Source: Planctomycetota bacterium (lineage in GTDB: Bacteria; Planctomycetota; UBA1135; UBA2386). Taken from it: a stretch of 64,000 nt of DNA. The notes under the pieces were generated by a model. The model did no database searches. It saw only the letters and a list, made by a program, of their open reading frames with translations, and was not told the origin of the DNA. Positions 7,833-16,676 of this stretch are shown here, one piece after another. The stretch is taken from contig JANQJF010000059.1 in NCBI GenBank assembly GCA_028281765.1, positions 186,001-250,000 on the forward strand, given 5' to 3'. How positions within the stretch are numbered: position 1 is the stretch's first letter; each line of letters begins with the position of its first letter. The position numbers and the translations under genes were made by a program.

Positions 7833-8340
7833 AGAGCGTCTCCTTCTTCGGCTCCGCGTCTTCGCCGCGCAGCTTGGCCGCCGCGAGTTCGACGGACTCG
7901 AAGATCTTGATGTAGCCCGTGCAGCGGCAGATGTTCCCGCCGAGCGCGTGCTTGATCTCGTCACGCGTCGGGCTCGGGTTCTTCTCGAGCAGCTGTTTCG
8001 CGGTCAGGATGATCCCCGCCGAGCAATAGCCGCACTGCGAGCCATTCAGCTCCGCGAACGCATCCTGCAGCGGATGCAGGTCGGGGCCGTCCGCGACGCC
8101 TTCGATCGTGCGGATGTCGCGACCCTGCGCTTCGAGCCCGAGGTAGAGACACGACAGCACGGGTTTGCCGTCGACCAACACGGTGCACGCTCCGCATTCG
8201 CCCAGCTCGCAGCCGTGCTTCGTCCCGGTCAGACCGAGGTCTTCGCGCAGAACTTCGAGCAGCGTCTTGTGCGGCGCGAATGCAGTTTGTTGCCGGTCGC
8301 CGTTGACCGTGAACTCGCCGAGAACCTTGTCGAGAGGCAT
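7822..8340 (-). CDS. hcrC: [2Fe-2S] small subunit of molybdenum hydroxylase
   Basis: 172 aa. A plant-type [2Fe-2S] domain with Cys44, Cys49, Cys52 and Cys64 is followed by the four-helix [2Fe-2S]-binding domain with Cys103, Cys106, Cys138 and Cys140 (QCGYCSAGI and NICRCTGY), as in all xanthine dehydrogenase/CoxS/HcrC small subunits. It passes electrons between the molybdenum and flavin subunits. First gene of the operon, in the order small-large-FAD; gene overlap with the large subunit indicates translational coupling. No molybdenum-cofactor maturation gene is next to it. Confidence 0.88.
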   Translation of the reverse strand: MPLDKVLGEFTVNGDRQQTAFAPHKTLLEVLREDLGLTGTKHGCELGECGACTVLVDGKPVLSCLYLGLEAQGRDIRTIEGVADGPDLHPLQDAFAELNGSQCGYCSAGIILTAKQLLEKNPSPTRDEIKHALGGNICRCTGYIKIFESVELAAAKLRGEDAEPKKETLYGH

Positions 8341-8415
8341 AGGCGGAACATGCTAGCAGGCAGATCCGCGGCGTCTACGGCACTGCACTCACACGCAGCG
8401 CACATTCGCAGCTGG

Positions 8416-8427
8416 GCACTATAGTGC
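8416..8427. promoter_or_regulatory. Palindrome over a -10-like box upstream of the hydroxylase operon
   Basis: GCACTATAGTGC is a perfect 12-bp palindrome 76 nt upstream of the hcrC start. Its centre holds TATAGT, a plausible -10 element on either strand. GCAGCGCAC occurs on both sides of it, and a further GGCACTGCAC half-site lies toward the gene at about 8379-8388. A repressor site overlapping the operon promoter is a reasonable reading; the -35 region is unconvincing. Confidence 0.35.
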
Positions 8428-8457
8428 AGCGCACGTCTTCATCGAAACGCGTGCCTC

Positions 8458-10179
8458 TCAGCCGATCCAGAGTTCCACGGCGGCGCTCATCGAGAGCCCG
8501 GCCGGCGCGCCCGGATCCAACACGACGGATTGGAAGTTCAGGTTCACGCCGAGCCACACGGGGTCGGTCGAGATGTTGAGCCCGAACGACGACGAACCCT
8601 GCGTGTCCAACATCGCGGGCGCCGTGAACTGTGGGTTGACCAGCAGGGTGCCGCCGAACAGCGGGGTCTCGAGCTGGTTCGCGGGGCTGAACCCGATCAG
8701 CAACGCGGAGGACGCGTTGCTCAGACCGAACGTCGTGTCGACCGAGACGCTCTCCCCGCGCATCGCCAGGCCCTGGACCGTCAACAGCGGCGGGAAGCCA
8801 CCGCTGCCGGACGTCCCGACACCGCGCCGCAGCCACCCGAACGGGATGTTGAACTGCACGGACTGCCCGGTGTCCCACACGACGACGGGCACGCCCTGGT
8901 CGACCTCGATCCGCGGCCAGTCCACGGAGTTGGTCGGGACCGATCCGCTCAGCGGCACGTCCGCGACGAACGTCGCGCCGCCGTCGGACGAGCGGTTGTA
9001 GTAAACCTGCGCCGCGCCCTGGCGGAAGTCCTTCCAGACGGCGTGCACGTGGTCCCCATCGGAGTGGATCTGCACGTTGCGCGCATCGGACGTCGCGCTC
9101 ATCGGTAGGTTCGCGTTGAGGCGCTGGTCGCTCGGACTGAACGTCTGGCCGCCGTCCCACGAGTAGTTGAAGAACGGCTCCCAACGACCGTTGCGTCGGT
9201 CATCCCACGCGACATAGACCCGCGAGCCCTCGACGTCGATCTTCGGGAAGATCGACCATTCGAACGTGATCGGCTCCGTGTTGACCCGCACCGCCGACGG
9301 CATCCACGTCACGCCGCCATCCGACGAGCTGATGCAGAAGATGTCCGTCGAAGAGTTGCCCTCCCACGCGACGGAGACGTTCTGTCCCAGGCACGCGACA
9401 ACGGGGTTCTCGGACTCGACGGAGTTGTCGTCGAGCTGCAGGTCGACCGGTTCCCACGTGACGCCACCGTCGGCGGACCGATTCAGGTAGATCCCCTCGG
9501 TCGTGCCGGTGCGCGTGTCGTCCTCCCACGCGACGTAGACGAACGGGCCGTCCATGTCGATCGACGGAAACTCCGGATTGGTCGTGCCCGGCGCGTTGCT
9601 GTTGAGTCGGACCTCGTCGTGCCACGTCGCGCCGAAGTCGGTCGACAGTCGCGCGTAGATGTCCGAGCGGCCGAAGGAAGCACGTTCGTCGGCCCACGTG
9701 ATGACGACACGATTCGCGAGTTCGCAGATCTGCGGCGAGCCAGTCGCCGGCGCGACGTTCGCTGCGATCAAGACGTCGTGCGGCAGCCATGTCGTGCCGC
9801 GGTCGGCCGAGCGATTGAATCGGATCGAAGACCCGCCGTTGCGGAAGTCCTGCCACACGACATAGACGAAGTCACCCCAGGCGGCGACCTGCACGTCGAG
9901 CGAGTCGGCGGTTCCTGGCGCGTCCGAGTCGAGCCGCACGTCGTTGGCCATCCAAGTCGCACCACCGTCGAACGAACGGTTGAAGAAGATGTCCGTGAAC
10001 AAGCCGTTGCGGTCGTCGTGCCATGCGACGAAGACCGAACGACCGACGACTTCGATCGCGGGCTTGTCCATGAAGCCGAGCGTCGCGTTCGAGTCGACGC
10101 GAATCTCCGGCACGCGCTGGGCGGTCAGGGAAGAGCAGATCGTGGCGATCGCGAGAACGAGCGTGATGCGCGATAGCAT
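8458..10179 (-). CDS. Secreted sialidase-like repeat protein with shared C-terminal domain
   Basis: 573 aa. Signal peptide MLSRITLVLAIATICSSLTAQ. The body (about 25-470) is a tandem series of BNR/sialidase-type blades with recurrent S-x-D-G-G-x-T-W Asp-box motifs (FDGGATW, DRGTTW, DFGATW, DGGVTW twice, DGGQTF, DGGATF) and V-W/A-W-D strands, so a six- to seven-bladed propeller is likely. I do not see a convincing sialidase active site, so the role is binding or unknown. The final about 110 residues are the beta-rich domain also found at 10439, 15708, 16673, 41499, 46474 and 62186. The start at 10179 gives a clean signal peptide; a longer in-frame start exists. Confidence 0.82.
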   Translation of the reverse strand: MLSRITLVLAIATICSSLTAQRVPEIRVDSNATLGFMDKPAIEVVGRSVFVAWHDDRNGLFTDIFFNRSFDGGATWMANDVRLDSDAPGTADSLDVQVAAWGDFVYVVWQDFRNGGSSIRFNRSADRGTTWLPHDVLIAANVAPATGSPQICELANRVVITWADERASFGRSDIYARLSTDFGATWHDEVRLNSNAPGTTNPEFPSIDMDGPFVYVAWEDDTRTGTTEGIYLNRSADGGVTWEPVDLQLDDNSVESENPVVACLGQNVSVAWEGNSSTDIFCISSSDGGVTWMPSAVRVNTEPITFEWSIFPKIDVEGSRVYVAWDDRRNGRWEPFFNYSWDGGQTFSPSDQRLNANLPMSATSDARNVQIHSDGDHVHAVWKDFRQGAAQVYYNRSSDGGATFVADVPLSGSVPTNSVDWPRIEVDQGVPVVVWDTGQSVQFNIPFGWLRRGVGTSGSGGFPPLLTVQGLAMRGESVSVDTTFGLSNASSALLIGFSPANQLETPLFGGTLLVNPQFTAPAMLDTQGSSSFGLNISTDPVWLGVNLNFQSVVLDPGAPAGLSMSAAVELWIG

Positions 10180-10438
10180 TGGAGGAGTGGGGATGTGGAA
10201 GGGAGCGAGGGCGGCTTGCTCGGGGCTCATCGAAGTGTAACCGCCAGAGCCTGCCACTGCCGCCCCAGAGCCGGTTCTCGCGTCCCCCGACCGAAATCGC
10301 ACCGCGCGCTTCCCGTTTCCTTACCCGCGGTGCCAGCGACGCGAGGGCCGAGAACCGACCGCGGGGACCCACTCGGTCGATCTGGGGCAACTCCTCCGGA
10401 TGAGACGTCCGAGCACGGCATGACCATGCGCTACGATC

Positions 10439-12052
10439 ATGGGGACGATCGCTCACGCATCCGAGAAACACGCCGTGCTCCCACTCCTACCCATCGCCTG
10501 TGCCGTCCTCGCCACCAGCTCGCTCTGCGCGCAGTGGCAGCGCACCCCCAGCGTCCTCGACCTCGACAAGACCTACCACCACGGTGAGTTGATCACGCGC
10601 GTTCCGCTGACTTCGAGCGGGCAGCCGACCGAAGTGCGAGCGAGCCGCGGCACCGCGACGCTGCTGCCCGACCACACGTTCACGTACACGTCGACCCTGC
10701 AGCGCGTCTTCTCGACCGGCGCGACATCGCTGGGACCGGACAACTACGCGGGCGAGTACCAGGTGACGCCGAGGGGGCGACTGAATCTCGACCTCGATCT
10801 CGCCAACCCGCGCACGGACGTGTTCGAACTCAACATCGACCCCCAAGGCACCATGATGGTCGGCACGCGCTTCGACGCGAGCGACGAATCCCGCGCCAGC
10901 ATCTGGCTCGAGACTTCCACCGGGCAGTCGAACGCCGCGCTGAACGGCTCCTACCGGCTCATCGAGAACCTGTTCACGGTCGACGCCTCCGGCCTCACCA
11001 CGATCTCGGTCGACTCGACGATCGTGTTCGACGGCGCAGGCAACTTCACGGCAACCGGCACCGAGGAGCTGATCGATCCGAACGGCGTCAGCACCACGTC
11101 TGCCGCCGGCGGCTCGGGCACGTACTCGATCTCGGCGGACGGCACCCTGACGGTCGGGCCGGAGGCAATCGGCGCGGTCTCGGCCAACGGCGAAGTGTTC
11201 TTCATCGCGACCTACGAAGCGGGCTCGACCGAAGTCGGCCTCATGATCGGTGTCGAAGAAAGCGCGGTGAGCGACCTCGCCGAGATCGACGACCTGTTCT
11301 CCCTGGTCGCCCACGAGATCGAGAGCAGCACCGACCCGGGATCTCCGTACGTCTTCACGCTCGACGGAGGCTCCTACTTCGTCGCGTCGTCGACGAACTC
11401 GGGTCTGTATTCGGCATTCGGCGAGGAGTTCGACCACGACCGAAACTCGTCGCCACAGGGTGGCAACGTGATCTTCCACGGCACGACGGCACTCAACGCC
11501 GGCACCGTGCAGCTGTTCGAAACGGACGGCGCGGTCACCGAACTGATCCTGGAACCGCAGTTCACGCCGTCCCGTGACTTCTACATCGCGATGGAGCAAG
11601 ACGGCTGCGCGATGCTGGTCTTCGGCACGCGCCGGTTCCACGCCGCCGAGCTCTACGGTCCGGCGACGCCCGGCACGGCTGGCCTGGACCCCGAAATCGG
11701 GATGCGGGAGTTTCCCATCGCCGGCACGGCGAACTTCGGTCTCCGCATCGCCAACGCGCGAGGCGGAGCGCCCGCCGCGATGGTGCTCGCCCTCACCGAG
11801 CTCACCTTCCCTCTCTTCGGCGGCACGATCCTCTTCAATCCCGCGAGCCTACTGATCTCGCCGCCCGTGACGCTGGGCGGAGCGGTAGGCGCCCCGGGCG
11901 CTGGCGCGGGCACGCTCCCGCTGTCGCTGCCCGCGAACACAACACTCGTCGGCACGACCTTCTTCTGCCAGGGTTTGATCATCGACTCGGGCGCGCCGAG
12001 CGGTCAGAGTTTCGCGATGACGCAAGGCCTCACGTTCACGCTCGTGGACTAG
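10439..12052 (+). CDS. Secreted hypothetical protein with shared C-terminal domain
   Basis: 537 aa, exported (hydrophobic segment LPLLPIACAVLATSSLCAQ). The middle is beta-rich with repeated short motifs (DGAGNFTATGT, SISADGTLTVGP, DGAVTELIL) resembling the kind of repeats seen in surface adhesin-like proteins; I do not recognise a family. The last about 130 residues are the shared C-terminal domain (FPIAGTANFGLRIANA ... FPLFGGTILFNP). A TACGAT box lies right before the ATG, so the GTG at 10475, which begins exactly at the signal peptide, may be the true start. Convergent with the sigma-fusion gene; their stop codons interlock at CTAG. Confidence 0.75.
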   Translation: MGTIAHASEKHAVLPLLPIACAVLATSSLCAQWQRTPSVLDLDKTYHHGELITRVPLTSSGQPTEVRASRGTATLLPDHTFTYTSTLQRVFSTGATSLGPDNYAGEYQVTPRGRLNLDLDLANPRTDVFELNIDPQGTMMVGTRFDASDESRASIWLETSTGQSNAALNGSYRLIENLFTVDASGLTTISVDSTIVFDGAGNFTATGTEELIDPNGVSTTSAAGGSGTYSISADGTLTVGPEAIGAVSANGEVFFIATYEAGSTEVGLMIGVEESAVSDLAEIDDLFSLVAHEIESSTDPGSPYVFTLDGGSYFVASSTNSGLYSAFGEEFDHDRNSSPQGGNVIFHGTTALNAGTVQLFETDGAVTELILEPQFTPSRDFYIAMEQDGCAMLVFGTRRFHAAELYGPATPGTAGLDPEIGMREFPIAGTANFGLRIANARGGAPAAMVLALTELTFPLFGGTILFNPASLLISPPVTLGGAVGAPGAGAGTLPLSLPANTTLVGTTFFCQGLIIDSGAPSGQSFAMTQGLTFTLVD

Positions 12053-14448
12053 CGACTCACCCGGAGCGCGACGTTCTCCCGAGCCACGCCACGGGGAATC
12101 GCGCCGACGTCCAGGACGCCGACGCCGCCCCCGAGGCACTGCGCGAACAGCCGGATCGGGACGCCGTCCGGAACCCGCAACTCGAGCAGCCCGTCGGCGT
12201 CCGTTCGCGCGCTGCAGCAAGCCCAGGTCGGCGGCCGACGCCAGCCTCGGCCGCCTCGACGGTGCGAACGCCAGGCCTCGAGGCACTCGTCCGCAAACGC
12301 GCCGACTCCGATCGTTCGGATGAGACGGCGCGCGACCGGGCGACCAGCCGTGTCGACGAGGCGACCGCGAACCGTCGCGCCCGGCGAGACCTCGATCCGC
12401 ACGCCAGTGACGAGGTCCTTCTCCCCCACTTCGAACTCGTGGACCGCGGCGACGTAGCCAGGGACCGTCACGACCACCGCGTGCCGGCCCGGCTCGAGCC
12501 CCCCTTCATGGAAGCCCTTCACCATGTCGTTGCCCGCGGCTCGCTGCACCGGCGCCGGGGGCACCAGCCGATCGTACGCGAGGCTCGACTCGCCCGCGCG
12601 GGCCCGCAGGAACTCGACGTGAAACGCGTGCAGCTCGAGCTCTTCGCCCGTGTCCGCGTCGAAGACCGCACCGTGCACCTCGGCCATGTGGTCGCCGACG
12701 TCCCGCTCGTCCGAGAGACGCTTGAGGGCGATGTCGATAGTCTGCCCGCGCGCGACGACTCCACGGATCGCCGACTGCGAACACGCGCCCGCAGCGGCGT
12801 GCACGGTGTACGGGCCGTCGCCGAGACCGGTGAACGTCACCTCCCCGCGGTTCCAGGCCGCCGCCGGAGGATTCACGTAGACGCCGAGGCGCTCGTCGCG
12901 GAGCCAGATGCGCTTCCAGTCCAAGGACTCGTCGTCGACGGATGCGACGCGCACCGTCAGACCGTCGCCGGCGGGCACCAGCACGCGGAGTTCGCGCGCA
13001 CCACCACGATCGAAGACGACCTTTTCGAACGTGTAGCCACGGCCGACCTCGCGGCCGTCGACGAACAACCACTTCTCACCGAGGCGACGTCCGCGAAGCT
13101 CGAACTCCCCGGACTCGTCGGTCCGGCCGCGGGCATCCGCGAACCCGGCGACCTTACCAGGCTCCTGAAGCGGCGCGGGGAACGTGGCGATCGAAACGCC
13201 GGGAACCGCCGCCCCGCTCTCGTCGTGGGCGAACACGCGCCACTCGTAGCGATCGGTCGCGACGCCCGCGCTCGCGGGCAGCACGAGCGTCAGCGGGGCC
13301 TTCGGGTCGGCCCGGGGCAGGCGAATCTCGTCCGTGACCAGCACGGGCGCGGTGTCTTCGACGACCTTGACCCGGACGGCGGAAGGACCCAGCGAGCCGA
13401 CGTCGACTTCGAAAGAGAACCTGCCGACGTGGTCGGTGCGACCTTCGCCTAGACCGAACGCCTTGAGCCCGCCGGCCGCGACGACCTCCACCCGCGCGCC
13501 CGTGACCGGCCACGCGGCGGAGTCGTGCACGGTGCCGTGGAACTTCACGAAGCGCGGCGGAGCGAGACTCGGCAGTCGCGCCAGCGCCTCGCGATACGCG
13601 TCTCCATCCGCGTCGCCGGGCAGAACGCGCGCGCGTTCGATCGGAGTCGGGTTCGGCCGCGGCTGCGGATCTTGCTCGCTCGCACTCGCCAGCACGGCGC
13701 CGACGGCTTCGACCGGCGGCGCGCCCGTATCACCGCCGCCGAACGCGTCGGTCGCGATGACCCCCCCCACCGCGGCGACCGCCAGCGCGGCCGTGACGGC
13801 GATGCGACGCGTCGCTTCGACTCCGACGACCACGGATGCCTTCCCGGCGGCGAGCAGCTGCGCTTCGAGTCCGCCCGGCACCACCGGCGGCGGGACGTCG
13901 CGCACGAGATCGGGCAGAGCAACCGCGGTCAGCGCGAAGCCACGACTCTCGAGCCACGCACGCAGCTGTTCGAACCCCCGCTGCACGCGATCGTGCACCG
14001 TGGATGTCGACAGCTGGAGCGCGGAGCCGACCGCGGCGAGGGTCCAGGACTCCTGGCAGTGCAGCTGCATCGGCACGCGAAGGTCGTCGGGCAGCTGCGC
14101 CACGCCGTGCTGCACGGCGTCCTGCAGATCGCGCGCGGCGAACGCGGCGGCGGGATCATCGGACGAACTCTCGGGGGATCGGGACATCGCGTTCTCCTCG
14201 TGTCGGCGCCGGCGGCGTTGGGCTCGCAGCGCGTTTTGCGCAAGCCGGGCGGCGAGCCAACACAGCGTGGCCGCCTCGTCGCGCGCCCGGTCGAAGCGGA
14301 CCTTGCCGCGCAGCGCGCGGACGAACACGTCCTGCGCGACGTCGGCAGCCATCGCCGAGTCGGAGACGACACGCAGAGCACTGCGGTAGACCGCCTCGTG
14401 ATGCTGCTTGACGACGCGGGCGAACTGGTCCGGATGTAAGCGGGTCAT
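12049..14448 (-). CDS. ECF sigma factor fused to transmembrane helix and carboxypeptidase-regulatory-like domains
   Basis: 799 aa. Residues 1-165 are an ECF sigma-70: region 2 (HHEAVYRSALRVVSDSAMAADVAQDVFVRAL) and region 4 helix-turn-helix (WTLAAVGSALQLSTSTVHDRVQRG). One hydrophobic helix follows at about 213-237 (RRIAVTAALAVAAVGGVIATDAFGG). The remaining 560 residues are a chain of Ig-like/carboxypeptidase-regulatory-like folds (for example FHGTVHDSAAWPVTGARVEVVAAGG, GTVRGRLVDTAGRPVARR type segments) that would sit outside the cytoplasm. A sigma factor tethered to the membrane must be released or act at the membrane; C-terminally extended ECFs are known in Planctomycetes as a class. Start MTRLHPDQF at 14448; a longer frame upstream looks spurious. 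No Shine-Dalgarno. Confidence 0.8.
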   Translation of the reverse strand: MTRLHPDQFARVVKQHHEAVYRSALRVVSDSAMAADVAQDVFVRALRGKVRFDRARDEAATLCWLAARLAQNALRAQRRRRRHEENAMSRSPESSSDDPAAAFAARDLQDAVQHGVAQLPDDLRVPMQLHCQESWTLAAVGSALQLSTSTVHDRVQRGFEQLRAWLESRGFALTAVALPDLVRDVPPPVVPGGLEAQLLAAGKASVVVGVEATRRIAVTAALAVAAVGGVIATDAFGGGDTGAPPVEAVGAVLASASEQDPQPRPNPTPIERARVLPGDADGDAYREALARLPSLAPPRFVKFHGTVHDSAAWPVTGARVEVVAAGGLKAFGLGEGRTDHVGRFSFEVDVGSLGPSAVRVKVVEDTAPVLVTDEIRLPRADPKAPLTLVLPASAGVATDRYEWRVFAHDESGAAVPGVSIATFPAPLQEPGKVAGFADARGRTDESGEFELRGRRLGEKWLFVDGREVGRGYTFEKVVFDRGGARELRVLVPAGDGLTVRVASVDDESLDWKRIWLRDERLGVYVNPPAAAWNRGEVTFTGLGDGPYTVHAAAGACSQSAIRGVVARGQTIDIALKRLSDERDVGDHMAEVHGAVFDADTGEELELHAFHVEFLRARAGESSLAYDRLVPPAPVQRAAGNDMVKGFHEGGLEPGRHAVVVTVPGYVAAVHEFEVGEKDLVTGVRIEVSPGATVRGRLVDTAGRPVARRLIRTIGVGAFADECLEAWRSHRRGGRGWRRPPTWACCSARTDADGLLELRVPDGVPIRLFAQCLGGGVGVLDVGAIPRGVARENVALRVSR

Positions 14449-14554
14449 GCGGAGGGAGAACCGATGCGGGGCCCGTTTCCGGAGGAATCCGAGAAAACCG
14501 CGGGCCTGGGCCCTACTCACCTCACGGTAGCGATTCCGCGACGCGACGTGCGGA

Positions 14555-15679
14555 CTACCAGCCCTGGCACCGCGACCACCCGTCGGCGATCGCACCCTCG
14601 AAATCGACGACATGGTAGCCCGCATGGGCCGATGCGGTCGCACACGCATGGTTCGGCAATACGCGGAGCCGGGCGCCGACCGGGACCGATTCGAACCGCA
14701 GCGGACGACCCTCGCGGCTGGTGACGACCCCGTGCTCCTGACTGGTCGACGTGACGACCCAGTCCTCGATCGGTCGGCCGGCCTCGTCGCAGACCACGCC
14801 GTACGACTGATCCACGGCCTGCTCGGCCGTGCCTCGATCGCGCGACAGCGCGGTCCATCCTGCATCGACGATCAGCCAGTTCTTGTGCTTCTGATGTCCG
14901 ATCACGGTGCACATCACCGACAGCGCGATGTCGTCGAGCTCGCACACGCCGAGCCCGGCCATGACGAGATCCTGGAACACGAAGACTCCCGCGCGCACCT
15001 CCGTCACACCCTCGAACGATTCGCCGAACGTCGCGGTCGGCGTCGATCCGACGCTCACCATCTCGAAGGTGTAACCGGCATCACGAAGTCGCGCTGCCGC
15101 CGCGACCGCGCCGTCGCGCTCGCGCTTGGCGACCGCCCGAATGGCATCGACGCTTCGGCAGTCGTACGAACCGCCGGCGTGTGTCGCGACGCCGCGCAGC
15201 GCGGTCGACGCGTGACGGTCGATCCGCGCCGCGACCTCGAGCAACTCCGGCCCGTCCGGCGACACGCCAGCGCGATGGTCGTCGGTGTCGACCTCGATGA
15301 CGATCTCGCACTCGCCCCCGAGCTCCGCGGCCCTCGCGGCGATCGCATCGACCTGCTCCGGGCCATCGGCGAACATCGAGACCCGCACGCCTTGATCGGC
15401 CAGCGCGGCGAGACGATCGACCTTGGCCGGCGCGGTGCCGACCGCGTAGAGGATGTCACGGTAGCCGTGCTCGGCGAAGAACTCCGCTTCGCCGAGCGTC
15501 GAGACGGTGATCCCGGCCGTGACGTCGCCCGCCATCCGCGCAACGGGCTCGAGCGCTTTCGCCGTCTTGACGTGTGGTCGCAACGGCACGCCGTGCGCAC
15601 CGAGCCGCTCGCGCACGCGCGCAATGTTGCGGTTCATCTTCTGCTCGTCGACGAGCAGGCAGGGAGTGGTCGCTCGCAT
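14555..15679 (-). CDS. D-serine dehydratase / D-threonine aldolase-like PLP enzyme
   Basis: 374 aa, alanine-racemase-type PLP barrel followed by a C-terminal D-serine dehydratase-like domain. The PLP Lys is Lys38 in RPHVKTAK. The C-terminal metal site is visible as SQEHGVV and LPNHACAT with His344 and Cys346, the Zn ligands of eukaryotic-type D-serine dehydratase. Likely reaction: elimination or retro-aldol cleavage of a D-hydroxy amino acid in the cytoplasm; which substrate cannot be told. A TAGACT hexamer ends eight bases before the ATG with no Shine-Dalgarno, suggesting a leaderless start. Confidence 0.85.
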   Translation of the reverse strand: MRATTPCLLVDEQKMNRNIARVRERLGAHGVPLRPHVKTAKALEPVARMAGDVTAGITVSTLGEAEFFAEHGYRDILYAVGTAPAKVDRLAALADQGVRVSMFADGPEQVDAIAARAAELGGECEIVIEVDTDDHRAGVSPDGPELLEVAARIDRHASTALRGVATHAGGSYDCRSVDAIRAVAKRERDGAVAAAARLRDAGYTFEMVSVGSTPTATFGESFEGVTEVRAGVFVFQDLVMAGLGVCELDDIALSVMCTVIGHQKHKNWLIVDAGWTALSRDRGTAEQAVDQSYGVVCDEAGRPIEDWVVTSTSQEHGVVTSREGRPLRFESVPVGARLRVLPNHACATASAHAGYHVVDFEGAIADGWSRCQGW

Positions 15680-15707
15680 CGCGCGCGAGTCTAACGCGAC
15701 GACGATC

Positions 15708-16676
15708 TCAATCCGCCAGGGTCACCGACACCCCGGGCGAAGTCTCCAGCTCCCCGCTCGCGAGGTCGAACGGGAACGCCTGCGCGTAGAACGTCCCCGT
15801 CACCGGCGCGAACATCGTGAGCCCGAACACCGCCGTGCCGGACGCGTCGGTATCGAGCAGACCGGTCACGAGGATCGACGTGTTCAGCGTGCACGCCGGA
15901 TCGAGCGGGATCGGAATCGCCGTCTGCTCGAAGCCGATCGCGAGCAGCGCCGACGCATTGGGCAGGCCGCCGGTCACCGTGAAATCGAGTTCGTGCACGC
16001 CCGGCCCGGGCGTGTCGACGACGTCGAGGGTCGCGCCGCAGCTCGCGCCGTACGACTGGACGGCAGCTGGCGGTGGCAACGGATCGGGGACGAATTGGAT
16101 CGAGGCACCGGCGGAGCCTTGAAACGAACAGGGGAACGGGAAGCAGTCGAAACTCGCCGAGCAGTCGATCTCGACCGTCAGCGAGCCGTCGAGCCGCACC
16201 GGAATCACTGCGTTCGCGCCATCCTCGACGTCGATGCCGTCGAGCCCGATGTCGACCTCGGCCCGGGCGTCGCTGGAACCGAACCCTCCTACGAGTACCG
16301 ACTGAACGCTCGTCGAGACGACGAGCTGCCCCGAGCCGACACCGTCGAACGTGCAGTGCAGGCGGAAACCGGATCCGCCGATCGAGCCGTTCGGCGGCGC
16401 CTGACACAGCACACTCACGCCGGAGTCCGTCACCGTGACGAGCTGAACCGAGCCAACGCCGCTACACCAACGCTGAAAACTCGAAACGATCTCGTCGCCC
16501 ACCGCGGGCTCACCAGACTGACCGTCCCAGACCGGCGGACAGATCCAGGATGTATCCGTCGAAAACGACTGGCTCTGCGTGATCACCGTGACGTCGACCT
16601 GCGCCGACAAAGCGGGCGCCGCGAGCAACACGAGAAGCGCCCCACGACAGATGCGAAGAGACTCGAGCATGGTCAA
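15708..16676 (-). CDS. Secreted cysteine-containing protein, paralogue of upstream gene
   Basis: 322 aa with signal peptide (LRICRGALLVLLAAPALSAQ). The N-terminal half (about 25-200) shares with the neighbour the order VDVTVITQSQSF, PPVWDGQSGEP, GDEIVSSFQRWC, DIGLDGIDV and several paired cysteines, so a disulfide-stabilised beta fold is likely. The C-terminal 120 residues (YGASCGATLDVVD ... SPGVSVTLAD) are the shared C-terminal domain. The start overlaps the stop of the upstream gene as ATGA, so the two are co-translated tandem duplicates. No function can be assigned. Confidence 0.78.
   Translation of the reverse strand: MTMLESLRICRGALLVLLAAPALSAQVDVTVITQSQSFSTDTSWICPPVWDGQSGEPAVGDEIVSSFQRWCSGVGSVQLVTVTDSGVSVLCQAPPNGSIGGSGFRLHCTFDGVGSGQLVVSTSVQSVLVGGFGSSDARAEVDIGLDGIDVEDGANAVIPVRLDGSLTVEIDCSASFDCFPFPCSFQGSAGASIQFVPDPLPPPAAVQSYGASCGATLDVVDTPGPGVHELDFTVTGGLPNASALLAIGFEQTAIPIPLDPACTLNTSILVTGLLDTDASGTAVFGLTMFAPVTGTFYAQAFPFDLASGELETSPGVSVTLAD

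Noticed and set aside
5331-7910. 859-codon open frame opposite the molybdenum-hydroxylase large subunit
   Set aside because: High-GC mirror frame: Arg/Asp/Val-rich, no domain, antisense to a clearly conserved enzyme.
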